A DNA stretch of 64,000 nucleotides from Holacanthus passer (Eukaryota > Chordata > Actinopteri > Pomacanthidae): positions 194,001-258,000 of the forward strand of contig JAFREQ010000091.1 in NCBI GenBank assembly GCA_025331565.1, read 5' to 3'. Below the pieces are notes generated by a model that was not told the origin of the DNA, did no database searches, and worked only from the letters and a program-made list of their open reading frames with translations. This document shows positions 48,071 to 59,871 of this stretch, one piece after another (within the stretch, counting starts at the first letter, position 1; each line of letters begins with the position of its first letter). Position numbers and translations under genes: made by a program.

Positions 48071-48800
48071 TTTTTTTTTTTTTTTCATCCTCAGCAAAGG
48101 AAGTGTTTGTCTAATTCAGTGCATTTACATGCATTTCAATAACTGGGTTGTAAGTCAAATTACTGCAGTAAACTGCTTAAATGTAAACAAGAAGCCTGGT
48201 TTCTGTAATTGGGGAAGGAGAAACCTGACATCCACAGCTAGATTTCTCCCAGAGAACACAGGTCCAACAATATCTGCAACTTACAAATGTTGCGTTATCC
48301 ACGTGTGGAGGTGTGGAAGTAGGCAGGGCAACTACTCACATTACTTTCTGTGTTTACAGCAGCGTGCAACACCAGTGAGAAGAGAATTTCCAATGGCGTG
48401 CATCACTATTCCCACCTTTGACTGCGGCCATACAGAACAGGTTTCAACACTCCTGCCTTTAGATGTGGACTTCATACAACCTAATCCGTCTCAAGCAACT
48501 CTTATTCTGCATTTACATGGATTCAGGCCGACAGCAGATGGCTGTAATTTAATATAAAGTAATTTTCCCAGCAATGCATGTACATAGCTGTAAAATGCAG
48601 CTTCTCTCTTAATATTCTATTGTAAATTTAAAATGTTGAATTCCCTCCAAAGCATACATTCTCCACAGAACATAAGGTCATTCATTCATTTCCAACATGG
48701 ATAGTGTGTACTTGGTGTATCCCTTGTTTATGTTTGTCTGAGAATGAGAAGAGAGAGAGAGAGAGAGAAAAGAAACAAAGTATCATCAGCTCATCAAAAG
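48071..48800. other. Possible MITE remnant next to Harbinger sequence
   Basis: The 166-codon ORF 48057-48557 starts inside a T run and is not a gene. GCATTTACATGCATTTC (about 48120-48136) and GCATTTACATGGATTC (about 48509-48524) are direct copies of one motif and could mark a non-autonomous element. A (GA)n run sits at about 48750-48770. Confidence 0.3.
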
Positions 48801-49490
48801 AGCTGAAGATGGATAAAGGCAGGTTTTGGGTATACTTTTGGCTGAACCTTTTTCTGTTGAACCTCTTGCTCAATCTGATTGCACCATCTCCAGATGCTGG
48901 ACATCAATTTCAGGACACCCATCAGACCAGAGAGAGGCTGACCATGTTTCTCAGGTACCCTATTCATGTAATAAGATCATCTTACTTACCTCTGACTGGT
49001 ATTGTGCAGGCTAAACCCCTGCCATACATACAAACTGACAAGACATATGTCTCATGTAGATAAGCCTACCTGCCTAAAGTGATTTTGTAGGTTAACACAT
49101 TTATATGCACAGTACATTTACACAGTAAATACAACTGATATAATACTGAATGTAAACAACATTTCATTTCTGTTCCATTATTTCTGTTCCAGACAAAGAA
49201 GCCTGGGAGAAGACTGCAGAGGAATTCTGGCAGAAACAGATCTTCCCAAATTGTTTGGGAGTGATTAATGGCAGACATGTGAGCGATTGATGGCAAGCAT
49301 ATGATGACTCAGGCCCCCTACTCCTCCAGATAGGCCTCCTACAATTACCAGGGCTTCCACTCTATTGTCATTTTGGCTGCGGTTGATGCCAGATACCTTT
49401 TTGGGATTGTGAACGTGAGTGCATTTGGCAGGAGCGACAGAAGAATCCTGGCCAATTCAACAGTTGGAAAAGCTCTGCAACACAATAGAA
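48801..49490 (+). pseudogene. PIF/Harbinger transposase pseudogene
   Basis: An N-terminal block (about 48861-48960) reads LLNLIAPSPDAGHQFQDTHQ then TRERLTMFLRYP, matching the 'APxI..xDTxxRExISPxERLxxTLRxLA' region of HARBI1-type transposases. After an acceptor-like TTCCAG (49187-49192) come EEFWQKQIFPNCLGVINGRH (catalytic IDGKH block, with N in place of the first catalytic Asp) and, after a stop and a frameshift, YNYQGFHSIVILAAVDARYL (second catalytic Asp retained) and FGIVNVSAFGRSDRR (49340-49450). Harbinger transposases need a separate Myb-like partner, which I do not see here. The gene is dead: a TGA lies at about 49287, the frame shifts, and a catalytic residue is lost. I found no clear TIRs or TWA duplication. 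Confidence 0.75.
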
Positions 49491-49639
49491 ATAAAACAAA
49501 AGGCATAGAACAATAAAATATGCAAAAGATGAGGATAAGACAAAGGTGTGTGATGATTAATTTCATAGTTTGGTGCATAGTTAAAGGCTGAGCATGTGCT
49601 TTTCTTATTTGTGTGATAATCTGTATTTAAATGTAAATT

Positions 49640-49900
49640 TAATGTAGACCAGTCGCAAACCATTACGAGCCTTGTAAACAAGTAAAATAACTTATTTATT
49701 TATTTTCCTTTTTTTTAGCTTTGTAAAACTGGGGTGATATGGTCTCTTTTTCTTATTTCATCAATTCAATCCATTATCAATGGATTGTTCTCTAAGACCA
49801 GTGAACAGAGCATCAGTCTAATCTACTTGAAAAAGATGCATGAACAAGTTTTTTGGCATCTTGTTGGGATAGGAGCAACATGACAAAAAGCTGCAGTATT
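49640..49900 (+). repeat. Teleost interspersed repeat ('ttccacagttt' family), 3' portion
   Basis: GAGCCTTGTAAACAAGTAAA, CTGGGGTGATATGGTCTC and TCTAATCTACTTGAAAAAG follow the order of the downstream half of the family seen at 36847. An AT-rich run splits the copy near 49690-49720. Confidence 0.45.
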
Positions 49901-49995
49901 TATGAACTTCATGCAATGTTTCTGCTTACATTGAAAAAAACACACAGACAGCACAGCATAAAGCAGCAGGACCTCACTCTGTTCCTCCGTCTACC

Positions 49996-50332
49996 CTGAA
50001 GCATTGCACTCATCAGCTGTCTTTGTCTGCGTTCACAGATATCTTTAATGCCTCACTGTAGGCGTGCCATGTGCCAGTCTGCTTCAAGACCTCCATGATC
50101 ATCCCCATTCCCAAACAACAAGGACCACAGGACTTAATGACTACAGACCTGTCGCCATGACCTCTGTGGTAATGATGTCATTTGAGCACCTTGTGCTGTC
50201 CCATCTCAAAACCATCATTCACCCACTTCTGGGCCCCCTGCAGTTTGCTCATCAGCAAGGACAGAGTCCCCCACTGACACTAACTCTCACCCTGCCCATC
50301 TACTTGGCAATAAAACTGATTCTGATTCTTTT
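49996..50332 (+). pseudogene. Rex1/CR1-like non-LTR retrotransposon fragment
   Basis: Read across frames, TDIFNASL (about 50036-50059), VCFKTSMIIPIPK (about 50076-50114), then LNDYRPVAMTSVVMMSFEHL and LKTIIHPLLGPLQFAHQ (about 50133-50263) match the N-terminal fingers of the reverse transcriptase of Rex1-type LINEs. The catalytic palm (YxDD) is missing. The sequence jumps directly to the LINE's 3' end (TTGGCAATAAAACTGATTCT then GATTC). An internal deletion and frameshifts make it inert. Confidence 0.8.
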
Positions 50333-52287
50333 CCTATAACATATTGATCGGATTTCAAGCTCTGATCATATAATTCTTTGTGTTGTTGCACCAGAATTAT
50401 TAGCTTCACATTGTCCAAGTCACCCATGTTTTCTCCATGTGTGAGCAAGCTACGTGACATCTGGTTGTAAATTATATTGCTGAGGACGGCAAAAAGTTAA
50501 AATATTTTAACTTTGGGCGGCAACGCCATCTATGTTACCGTTGGTGGTATTCTGTTCACCTAATTTCACCATCCTGCTCTCTTCCACTAAGACGATATTC
50601 AGTCTATGGCCTGCCTGAATCCATGAGAATGTAGCATTAAGTCTTCTTGCAGTCCACTAATAAGACCCTTCAGGGTGACAGCCAGTGCCTGTTGAGTTGA
50701 AGTGTGAATGTGCTACACACTATTTAGCCTTAATAGCTTTCTCTGCTATGTCCTCACTATGCCATCGTCAGAATACTAAACCAAAGATTACAGCTCTCTC
50801 TGCACTGCCAGGTGAATCTATAAAGGATTGGACTTTGCCGCCTTGCCATCCACTGCAGAGAATGGTAATGTTTGCTCCACTTCTGTTGTGACAATGCATA
50901 TTACTGAGGATGCTATTTGGAAAGGGATACTTGCTGGTGACGATGAGGAAACTTTAGTTCATCTTTCACTCATATGTGTTTCAGTTTGTTTCAGGATTTG
51001 CACCAAAGCCCTTCTGCCGCAGGTACTGCCTTCTTACATGAACCGCATCAAATGAGTGAGATTATCCAATAAAGGAACCAGAGAAAAGCTGTGTTTCTTA
51101 CCCAGAGAAAAGTTACACTGTGTACGTTGTGCCAGTTAGAGAAGATTACCACAGGGGCATTTGACATCAGCAGTTCTTTTTACGTGTTTGGCACTGAGTT
51201 GATACATTTATCCTGACACGGTTACAGCGGATGAAACAGCAGAACAGTTTGCAATAAAGTGGCACGTTGGCCTCAGGTGTGATCATAACTAATTACTGCT
51301 GAATTTTTGGATATGGTTCATTTACCTTCACAATATTGAACCAAGACTTGTAAACAAAGTCACATAGACTACAGTCTTTGTGACCTGTCATCCTACAGAA
51401 TTAGAGATGTTTGCAGTGGAGAGCGTAAAAGTAAAATCAGGCCCTGGAAATCTGACATTGTAGTTTATCTATTAGTTCAGACTTGGGTATGAAGATGCTT
51501 GATTTTTTGAGGCATGTTTTTAGATGAGTTGGCTGGATTTATAATTTATTATCAGGCTACAGAGGTATATCAATATGATACTCACAAATGCAATCACTTA
51601 CAGTAGCATGCGAGTGGTACTATACAGTACATGTTATGGACAGATTAAAAAAATCAAAATAAAAAAACTGCTTTAATGCAGTTTGAAATAGTTTGAATTT
51701 TCAGTCCAACCCATGAATCAGATGGGCCAATATGTTGGCCCTTATCAGTTTATCACAAATACATTGGTATTGTTGTATGCACAGACTGAAAAAGTAGCAA
51801 AAACCTGCAGCACAGAAATATCAAATAAGCTATGTTTGTGGTCATTTGAAAAGCGCATCATTGCAGAGTTTGTCCAACAGAGAGCACTTCTGCTACATAA
51901 TGTCCTGCCCATTGCCTATAATGGCCATAATCATTTAAAATAGGGAACTCCACCAGTTTGACAGATCAAATAGTGTTTTCAGGTTTTGGGAAGTACCACA
52001 TACCACCATGCATATGAGTAACAAGCTGTACAAAGACTTTAGTGTCGCTAGAGGGAGCTGTGTGAAGCACATGTCCTCAAGTGATGTCACTTGAGGCTGT
52101 GTCAGTGTCTGAAGACTACAGGTATAGAAATGAAAATAATCAGGGGATGTGGAAAGAAGTGAGTTCATCAGGCCTCGATAGCAGTTTCCTTATCTCTGCT
52201 ACAGGCCAGAGGGTCAAAGCTTAATTAGGCACTTCTTGCATAAAAGACTTAAATCATGAATTTTCTTTCTTTCTTTTCTTCTTCTTT
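50333..52287. other. Spacer
   Basis: No gene recognised. The ORFs at 50685-50891, 50828-51055 and 51713-51943 lack known motifs and are not flanked by splice sites I trust. Confidence 0.4.
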
Positions 52288-52330
52288 TATTTATTTATTT
52301 ATTTATTTATTTTATTTTATTTTTTTTTTA
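52288..52330. repeat. (TTTA)n microsatellite
   Basis: Tetranucleotide run preceded by TTTC-rich sequence and followed by a T run. Confidence 0.9.
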
Positions 52331-52624
52331 GTTTTTAAGAACACAGAAAACGTTGAAGTAAAACAAACAAAAAACTTTTTTTCTGAATTTTGAAACTGTT
52401 TTCAGTTTGAGGCGAATACGATTTGAAATTTTGTCCTAGCTTAGTGTCCCTTATGTTTAGTGCTATGAATGATGCAAACAGGAAGTGTAATGTTGCCACT
52501 GGATCATTGGTTTATTTCTGAGACTACACCTGAGCACATTTTCCATCTATGTCTGGTTACATTTTAAACTTGCATTATGAAAGGTCATGCTGCATTAGCC
52601 ACCAACACTGATTGCTCTGGAAGC

Positions 52625-52652
<28 letters not shown>
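52625..52652. repeat. (AT)n microsatellite
   Basis: A 28-bp AT alternation followed closely by an A run; self-complementary and able to extrude as a cruciform. Confidence 0.95.
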
Positions 52653-52655
<3 letters not shown>

Positions 52656-52679
52656 AAAAAAAAAAAAGTTTAAGAAGAG

Positions 52680-52985
52680 TTTTAAAAAACATGCTGATAT
52701 TGCCTGAGATCATGAGCAGGGAGTTCCACAAATGAGGGCTCGAGTCACCCTTAGTGACCTGGCGATATTTTGCAACCAGCAGTAGGGCCCTCCAACAGGA
52801 TCTCAAGCAGCAATCAGGCTGAGGAAATTCACAGATTCCCTGTGAGCAGATGACAGATATAGCAGGAGTCTGACCATGCAGTGTTGGGAATCAACTTAAT
52901 GGCCAGTTAGGCCAACACCAGTGAAGGGCAGCAGGAATTGGTGTGATGTGGTTGCTTCTCTAAGAATATATTGAAAGCATATCAA
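52680..52985 (+). repeat. Teleost interspersed repeat ('ttccacagttt' family), related copy
   Basis: GAGCAGGGAGTTCCACAAAT, TTAGTGACCTGGCGATATTT, GGATCTCAAGCAGCAATCAG and TTGGTGTGATGTGGTTGCTT follow the same order as the copy at 36847 and its expected downstream half. Confidence 0.55.
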
Positions 52986-52999
52986 CAACATTTTGTTGA

Positions 53000-53215
53000 A
53001 GCTTTAGTCTCTTGGAGGCTTTTGCTTCTAAGACCGAGTTGTTGACCTCTTGCCTGCCTTTGCCCCTTTGGTTTTGTCTGCCTCTATCTGACCTCCCAGT
53101 GACAGCTGTACTATTGATCTTTGCCCAAGTAAAGACTGTTTTTTGCCTTTCAACCTCTATCTGAGTCTGTATCTAACTCCTGATCCCTCTGACTTCAGTG
53201 CTCACAACAGCATTA
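53000..53215 (+). mobile_element. Probable 3' half of a gypsy-like LTR
   Basis: GACCTCTTGCCTGCCTTTGC, CCAAGTAAAGACTG (in the place of a polyadenylation signal), then TTGCCTTTCAACCTCTATCT and GAGTCTGTATCTAACTCCTG, ending GCTCACAACA. The layout matches the 3' ends of the two solo LTRs in the window. The 5' end is missing, so no TSD can be tested. Confidence 0.45.
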
Positions 53216-55320
53216 AAACCATGAAAATATCAATGCAATTACCCTAGGCATTTTCATTAAGTTGGTGAAAGAGCTGAAAAGCATGAAATGCAATGGTAAA
53301 GGCAGTACTGTTCTTTTCATGCTTGAATCATTTGAATATTAAGCCAAAACATAAAGGTTGTCAGAGGTTACTCTGGGCAGAGACATGCATGGGATTATAA
53401 ATGCAAGTGATTATAGGATAATATAAAAGTTACAGTTGCCTTACATTTTCAACTGTGAATAATTCTGTCCTTTCCTATTGCCGATTGCTAACCATGAAGC
53501 TGGGCATATGTCATATTAGTACTTGAATATAGTGACAAAGTTTACTGCACTGGTTATACTTTCCAGATCCAGAGGTGCTGTTGTGTGGCAGACCCTGATC
53601 TTTGACCTTCCTTTGGAGAAAGGTAAATAACCTTCCTACTGAAAAAAATCAAGTGCTACAGGGTTAGAATTGCACTGCAAACTGATGACTTCATTAACAT
53701 AATATTGAAGGAATTGCAGCAAGAAGACATACAATTAGACAAATAATGTGAGCAAAAATTGTTTTGAATGAACAAAAAAAAAACAAAATTAAAAGAAAGA
53801 CTAACAGAGCAAACATCATGTCAAGAGTTTTGCAAAAGTTCTGTATATCAAGACTGAAATATGGATTTTTTTGTGGTCCTTGATAGGTGTGCATGACACA
53901 TTAGATTTGCAGAATTTATATTTGTGAATGAAAAGTTTTCCAATCAAATCATATAAATTTGCTGTGTTCTGTCAATGTTTTTGTGTTGGAAGTGTCAAAG
54001 TAATTAATGAAACTAAAAATGTGGGTAGCAGGTTCATGCCAAAGTTCAACACTGATCCCCAATGGTATATTCTGTTTCATAATTCTGCATCCTGTATCAT
54101 GACATTTCAGTCACAGATCCACTCAAAAAATATGTTGGGAAGACTGTTGAAAATAGAAACTCACTAAATGGTAGGAAATCAGTTTGGAGAAGATTAGACT
54201 GGGACCAAACTATGACAGGCAATTTGTTAAATTGGAAAACCCATGATTTAATTTTGATAAAGTTTTTTTCTCCCATAAGGCAATATAAACCATGTTTAAA
54301 AAAACAAACAAAAAATAAATAAATGGAGTGGGCCTTCACAACAGGGGGCTTGGTACATGACATGAATACTTGCATTTGCTGATCTCCAACATTAGAGTCA
54401 GAGTATCATATTACCAAGATTATATTTCTTTTCCCATGGAATTAAAGTAAAACTACACTGATGTGAGCATAAAAAAAAGTGAGAAACAAATATAAAGGAT
54501 GAGTAGAGAGCCCTATAGTGGCCTGTGTGTCCTCCAGCATACAGTGGAATACTGAGTTTGTATTGTGCTAAGTTCATTTAGTGTCAAAGTCAAATTGGCT
54601 ATATATGTAATGGTTTGACTTCCAGAGAAAGCCATTATAGATTATATAACATGGGCTGAAGAGGCTATTTATAAGGATTTGTCTGACAGTTAAAGTCATA
54701 CAGACTATACATAACTCCAGCTGATGTATGGCTGCCATTAGCCAGACGCTTTTAACCAGCTGTTTGGATGAATGCCCACCTCTGGCAGTCTTTTCCTGTT
54801 CTATACACTGCTGTTATTTACAATGAAAGGACATGTTTAGGAGATCAGCGTGCACTTTGGGATCTGTGAGTTATAGTGCATACAGCAAGTTTGAACTAAC
54901 GTGGAGGTCCCATGTTAGTCATCTATTGTGCATCAACACAGCAGTGGCAGAACAGCCTCCTGCAAATCAAGTGCTTCATCAGAGCTTCCAAAATGGGTCA
55001 GGTTCCATTTTTAAATCCAACAGGTCTGCAAAGGTGATTTTGATGATGGAACTAGCTTTCATGGGTGTCAAGATATCCTTCAATGGTATATGTTGGTTGG
55101 GTTACTACAAAATCAATTTATCATGCACCCATGACCATGACTAACATTGAGGTCCCCAGGGTCTGGACTTGGTCACTTTTATCCAACCCATACCTTAACT
55201 TTATTTTTTGAATGAAGGTGATTTTTTTTTTATGTCATCATTTTAATTGTCCTTGTTGATATCAAAATGTTGATTGAATTGATTAAATCAAGTGAAGCAC
55301 TACATTGTCAAAATCTGACT
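53216..55320. other. AT-rich spacer
   Basis: No gene or confident repeat. Short A-runs occur at 53774-53781 and 54466-54476. Confidence 0.4.
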
Positions 55321-55580
55321 GTCACTAAGGCAGGTGTTCGCTTAAATAAAAGCCGGGAATATGGGTAATTCATGGAAGACGTTAAAGTAGTGACTACTTG
55401 CAGTCTAGTTGCCAGCTGTCCTGGCCTGGCTAGTGCTAGTCAGTCACAATTGCTCTGTCTCTCTATTGTCTCACTACTGTCTGTTTAATCCTGGCATTTT
55501 GTTCATCTTTGCACATCATTTGTTCAATAAAAGTTATTGAAGAGTAACAAAGCTCCTTGAGTTAACAAGCTTGTTAACGG
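55321..55580 (+). other. LTR-like/terminator-like segment with palindrome
   Basis: The stretch has a TTCAATAAAAGTTATTG polyadenylation-like signal (about 55524-55540) downstream of a pyrimidine-rich region. It is followed by a perfect 18-bp palindrome GTTAACAAGCTTGTTAAC (55561-55578). It may be a degenerate LTR end; the edges are unclear. Confidence 0.3.
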
Positions 55581-55751
55581 TCAGTTAGCAAACTCGGTCA
55601 TTACCAGCACAATAAGTTAAGTCAGGAGACGGATTTGTACCATTGACTCTAGTTTCATAACGATCTGCAAACTGTTGCTCTTTTGCAGAACAGTGGAGGT
55701 TAAATTAAATTGAAAAATGAACATGATGCAACATAACTAAAAAGTTATGAT

Positions 55752-56100
55752 TGTCATGGTTTGGTTTTCTTTGGTTATGTTTGTGAGTCTTTCTGTGTGT
55801 CCATGCTCGTTCCAGCTCTCCAGCTCTCAGCTGACACAGCTGTTTCTAATCTCACCTCATCAGCAGCAGCTTAAGAACCCTCCTTGTTCACCTGCAAGCT
55901 GCCAGATTGTTTCCACACCACTAGTGGTACTGTCAGCCCTCCATCATGAGCTTCTTGATGTTTTGTGTGTTTCTTTGTTTGTGGACTCACCACAAGTTTT
56001 CTCCTGTGCCTCCAGTGATTCCTGTGGCTGAGCCTCAGCGCCCCTTTTTGTCCCCTCAATGGTCAGCACTGTCAAGACAGCCTGCTATAGGTTCAAGTTC
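55752..56100 (+). mobile_element. Partial gypsy-like LTR (5' portion)
   Basis: It starts TGTCATGGTTTGGTTTTC, like the LTR at 5708. The phrase TTCACCTGCAAGCTGCCAGA (about 55888) is identical to one in the 5708-6270 copy (about 5913). The 3' end with a TGACA terminus is not found, so the copy is truncated. ORFs here are not genes. Confidence 0.6.
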
Positions 56101-56336
56101 AAACATTATTATGATCCCAGGGCAAAACTGTTTCACAGGCCAACAACAACACAGCAATGGGCACACACAAAGGACATTATAATGTTAAAAAGACAAAGTC
56201 AAACATATATAGTGGGTTGTAATCTCGGTTAAAGTAAAGTGGATTAGAGTAAAGCATTACTCCAGCAAAGTGAGTCTATTTCACAAGCTAATGGTAGTTG
56301 GAAGAAATCAGTGCTTGTGTTTATTTGTTTTGAAGA

Positions 56337-56625
56337 GGCCATATTATGACCATTTTCAGGTTCATTCTTTTATTTTGGATATCTACAAGAGTAGGTATAC
56401 ATACTCCAATGTTTAATAAACATGATTTTTCTCATACTGCCTACTGCAGCACCTCTATTCACCCATTCTCTAAAGCTCCATTTTAGCCCTGTGTTCCTTA
56501 AGGCCCTCCCCCAAAAGGCCAGTCTGTTCTGATAAGTCAGCCACACAGGCCTGACTGGCACCTGCAGCTCTGCCAGTGTTTTTAGCTTCCAGCTAGGTGC
56601 ACTTCCACCGTGAATATTAGCCACA
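56337..56625 (+). repeat. Common percomorph repeat ('ggccatattatga')
   Basis: GGCCATATTATGACCATTTT, CAGGTTCATTCTTTTATTTT, TTTCTCATACTGCCTACTGC, GCTCCATTTTAGCCCTGTGT and AGGCCAGTCTGTTCTGATAA occur in the order I remember for an abundant fish MITE-like repeat. The minus-strand ORF 56370-56768 is a shadow. Confidence 0.6.
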
Positions 56626-56639
56626 AAAGTGTTTATGCA

Positions 56640-56945
56640 GTACACTGTGATGTCACAGTGAAGTTGACCTTTGACTTTTTGATATAAATTGACATAATTT
56701 AGTAAAGTGTACTTAGTAATTTGTGTGAAATTGTCATGTTCTTGGTCAAAACATGTTTGTGAGGTCACAGTGACCTTTGACCACCAAATTCAAATCAGCT
56801 CACCCTTGCATCCAAGAGGATGTTTGTGCCAAATTTGAAGAAATTCCCTCACAGCATTCCTGAGCTCAAGAGATCAAGTTGAGATCAAGTTGACGAGAGT
56901 GACATGGATGGACATATGGATGGATGAACATAAATATGTACAGAC
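56640..56945 (+). repeat. Common teleost repeat rich in nuclear-receptor half-sites
   Basis: CACTGTGATGTCACAGTGAA, GTTGACCTTTGACTTTTTGA, GAGGTCACAGTGACCTTTGA, TGTGCCAAATTTGAAGAAAT, TCCCTCACAGCATTCC and GACATGGATGGACATATGGA recur in many fish genomes as I remember them. The class is unsettled. It contains an AGGTCA/TGACCT palindrome (see next entry). Confidence 0.65.
56762..56782. promoter_or_regulatory. Palindromic ERE-type motif plus overlapping DR1
   Basis: AGGTCACAGTGACCT (56762-56776) has two perfect inverted half-sites with a 3-bp spacer, the consensus estrogen response element. Overlapping it, TGACCTTTGACC (56771-56782) read on the minus strand is GGTCAAAGGTCA, a direct repeat with 1-bp spacing (HNF4/RXR/PPAR-type). 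A second DR1-like site TTGACCTTTGACTT lies at about 56664. The motif is seen in sequence; function is not shown. Confidence 0.6.
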
Positions 56946-59826
56946 AACAGTAATGCTGTCATCAGTGTGAAGACATGAAAATAACAAACAACAAATTGTC
57001 TCAAACACTGTAGTGATAACACGGAGATCAGTGGTTCTTAATAATTTCGAACAGTAAAGTCACATAAGCCATAGAATTCAATTTCGAAGAGTAAAAACAA
57101 AAATGTGTGAAATTATTTTGGAAATAGGTTCAACAGTTTAAATATGATTCATTATATAATGAATAGATTTAGTATCACAGTCTGGCTTTATTGTTTGTTT
57201 TACTGAAGCAGCTGATGGAGTACACCCAAAGAAAATTCCCCTTCTCTGCCTTGACTTTTGTTCTTTGTTTTTTTTTTTTATGAGGGAGTTAGTCAAATGA
57301 AATGTGCATTTAAGATTAGATGGAAACTGATCTACGACTGTCCAAGACTTGGAAAATGTTCTCTCCAATTCTCTCCATGACACGTCGGTTGCAGGTGGAC
57401 CCTGGTAAAAACGATCTGCCATGGCTGCACAGGTAGCTACTGTACAGTGGAGTGTATCCTGTAATCCTCTAATTAACTATCTCTAGCAGACCCCGTCCTC
57501 TTATAGCCACACAATCTTCTTCTACATTACAACCAGGCTTAGCAGACATCAGCTATTTCGCTTTCAGGAGTCTGAGTGAATGTTAAAGCTACTTAAGAGC
57601 CCATAGGGGGAGTAATAGCTGAGTGAGTGCCTGTGCTACTCATCTTTTATTGTCTGCCTTGATGAAATGGGTGGAGGACCGTGGATCGGCTCTGTCTGTC
57701 CATCTGTCCCTTCGTCATACACAATCACACTCAATACCTCATGATGCTACTGATGTAAAATAGACAAAACTTCATGGAACGATGATGTGTCATTACTCCC
57801 TTGTGACATATTAAGATTATGCTGAAGAGCTTTTTTTAATAGTTTGTACAGTTAAGCACAAAATCTGTGACACAGCTGATTGGATCTTCATGAAGCCTCA
57901 GGGAATAATGTAATTCAATCACTCCTATTTGTTTTCTTTGGCTTGGGGGTGTGGGGGGGACAATGTTTGTTTGATGGTTTGTATGTCTTACTTAATATGA
58001 TGAGCGTCATTGATCATGCTTTGATATTAAAATAAATGACTCATTTTGCTTCCTCTGCTGCCGTAAACAAACAACAAACAACATCTTAGCTTGAACAAAC
58101 AAACTAATATATGTACAACTCACTGCCCCATTACATCTCTGCATCATTTGTAGGTGATATGATATGTTTACTTGTTTCTGTTTACTGTGAACTTGAACAA
58201 AATGAGAGCAGCTCTGCTGTCAGTTTCCCATAAAAATACAAACTTATTTAATACCACTTTTCTCTTTTCTCCATATTCACAAATACAGGCAACGATATCA
58301 AAGTCACAGTAACTCACACAGTCGTAAAGGGATGCATGCTCCTGCAATATTTCATATACATTTATTGCCAACAGAGGTGTGGTTAGGTGAAGCAGTGACC
58401 TTCCTTCTCATGTGAGTGTCTCCTGTACAGTGATACTCTAGTGGTTGTTGTTAATAAAGCACCTGTTCCACAGAAGAGAAAACTGTCTCCCTGAGTTTGA
58501 CCATGAGTGAACCACAGCTCACCACACTACAATAGCTGAGTAACAATGTGCAACAGAATTTTGTTGCTAACAAACCTGGACCAACCAGGGAAAGTGGGTA
58601 ACAGAGCACTAGACCCCTAGAGGCCCCAAAAGCCTGTTAGAATCTGTTAAAGAAAAACATCAGCATCTTAATTGTGTAATTCTGTCTTGCAGTGGATTCC
58701 TTTATCAAAATCTAGTTGCATCTTATATTGTGGTCATGTGGCGCCTGGTCCTAAAAAAGAGTTACGTGAAGTCAAATTGTTTTACTCTGACACAGAGAAC
58801 CTGTGGCCAGGTAGTATTATTCCAGCATAGGAGCACTGGCTGGTTTTTGGGTCTTTCAGTGTACTGTGCTTAATAGGAACTTGGAGGTGGTAGGGTGCAT
58901 ACATAAAGCATAAGGGGTGGCAGAGGTTCAGCAGGAGCACTACAACAAAATTTTACCCAAGGGCCCCCTAACAACTTAATGCAGCCATGGCTGCAGATAT
59001 CATTTTTTTCAGAGTTTCAGAGGAATCATGGTTTAGCAATGGCTGACTGTCGCTCAGCAGGTGGAATGGGTTGTCTACTGATTGAGCAATGTCCACAATT
59101 GCTGTTTTCATTACTACCAGAGTTTCCGGGCCAAAAAACAGTGAGCTGGCTGCTGGTGGTCATGAATGTTCCACCAAACAGTTTGTTTATTTAGCTTTCA
59201 AACCAACCTGAGACTTCACCTATGACTTTAAAGCTGCAGCAATACATTTTAGGGGTCGGGAAAACAAGTTGTTATGGCAAAGCTCTGTGTTGGCCATCAC
59301 ATACTCATGAGGGAAATACCTGTGTCTTTGGCTGCTATATACTATTCTTTCTTCACTAGCTAACATTTAGAACTGAGTCTTTGGAACTGAAATAAATGAG
59401 TCATCCCTTTTTAAGTCAAAAGCTTTTCCCTTGCTATAATTGTCTTCTTTTCTGTTGCTTTTGGTTTTATTCAATGGCTACATATCAAGGTCCACAACAC
59501 AAAACCTGGAGCGCGAGTTTGGAAAACACTGAAGGCTGACATTCTGTATCCTGACATGATATGAGCTGCGGGGATAATGTACCTGCTGGCATCTATAGAT
59601 TGCATTCTGACCTGTGAAATTCAGACAGAGGCAGAAGCAGAACAGCAAAGACACCATTATAGCAGTCATCAAATCCTGTCTGACAGTATACATTGTTTAG
59701 TGTGTGTATGTATGTTACTGTGGGAATGTTTGAGGCACAAACAAATGTGACTTGCCTCTTGTTCTGATGCATATATGTGTGCATCTCTCTCTCATAAACA
59801 CTATATACATATCTATTTAAATCCCC

Positions 59827-59828
<2 letters not shown>
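56946..59828. other. Spacer, partly conserved-looking
   Basis: No gene identified. 57780-58030 is unrepetitive AT-rich sequence of the kind sometimes conserved. The ORF at 57138-57422 is unremarkable. Confidence 0.35.

Positions 59829-59869
<41 letters not shown>
59829..59869. repeat. (CA)n microsatellite
   Basis: An uninterrupted CA run of about 41 bp. Confidence 0.95.

Positions 59870-59871
<2 letters not shown>

Noticed and set aside
48057..48557. 166-codon plus-strand ORF
   Set aside because: It begins within a poly-T run and crosses repeat-like sequence; no known protein motif.
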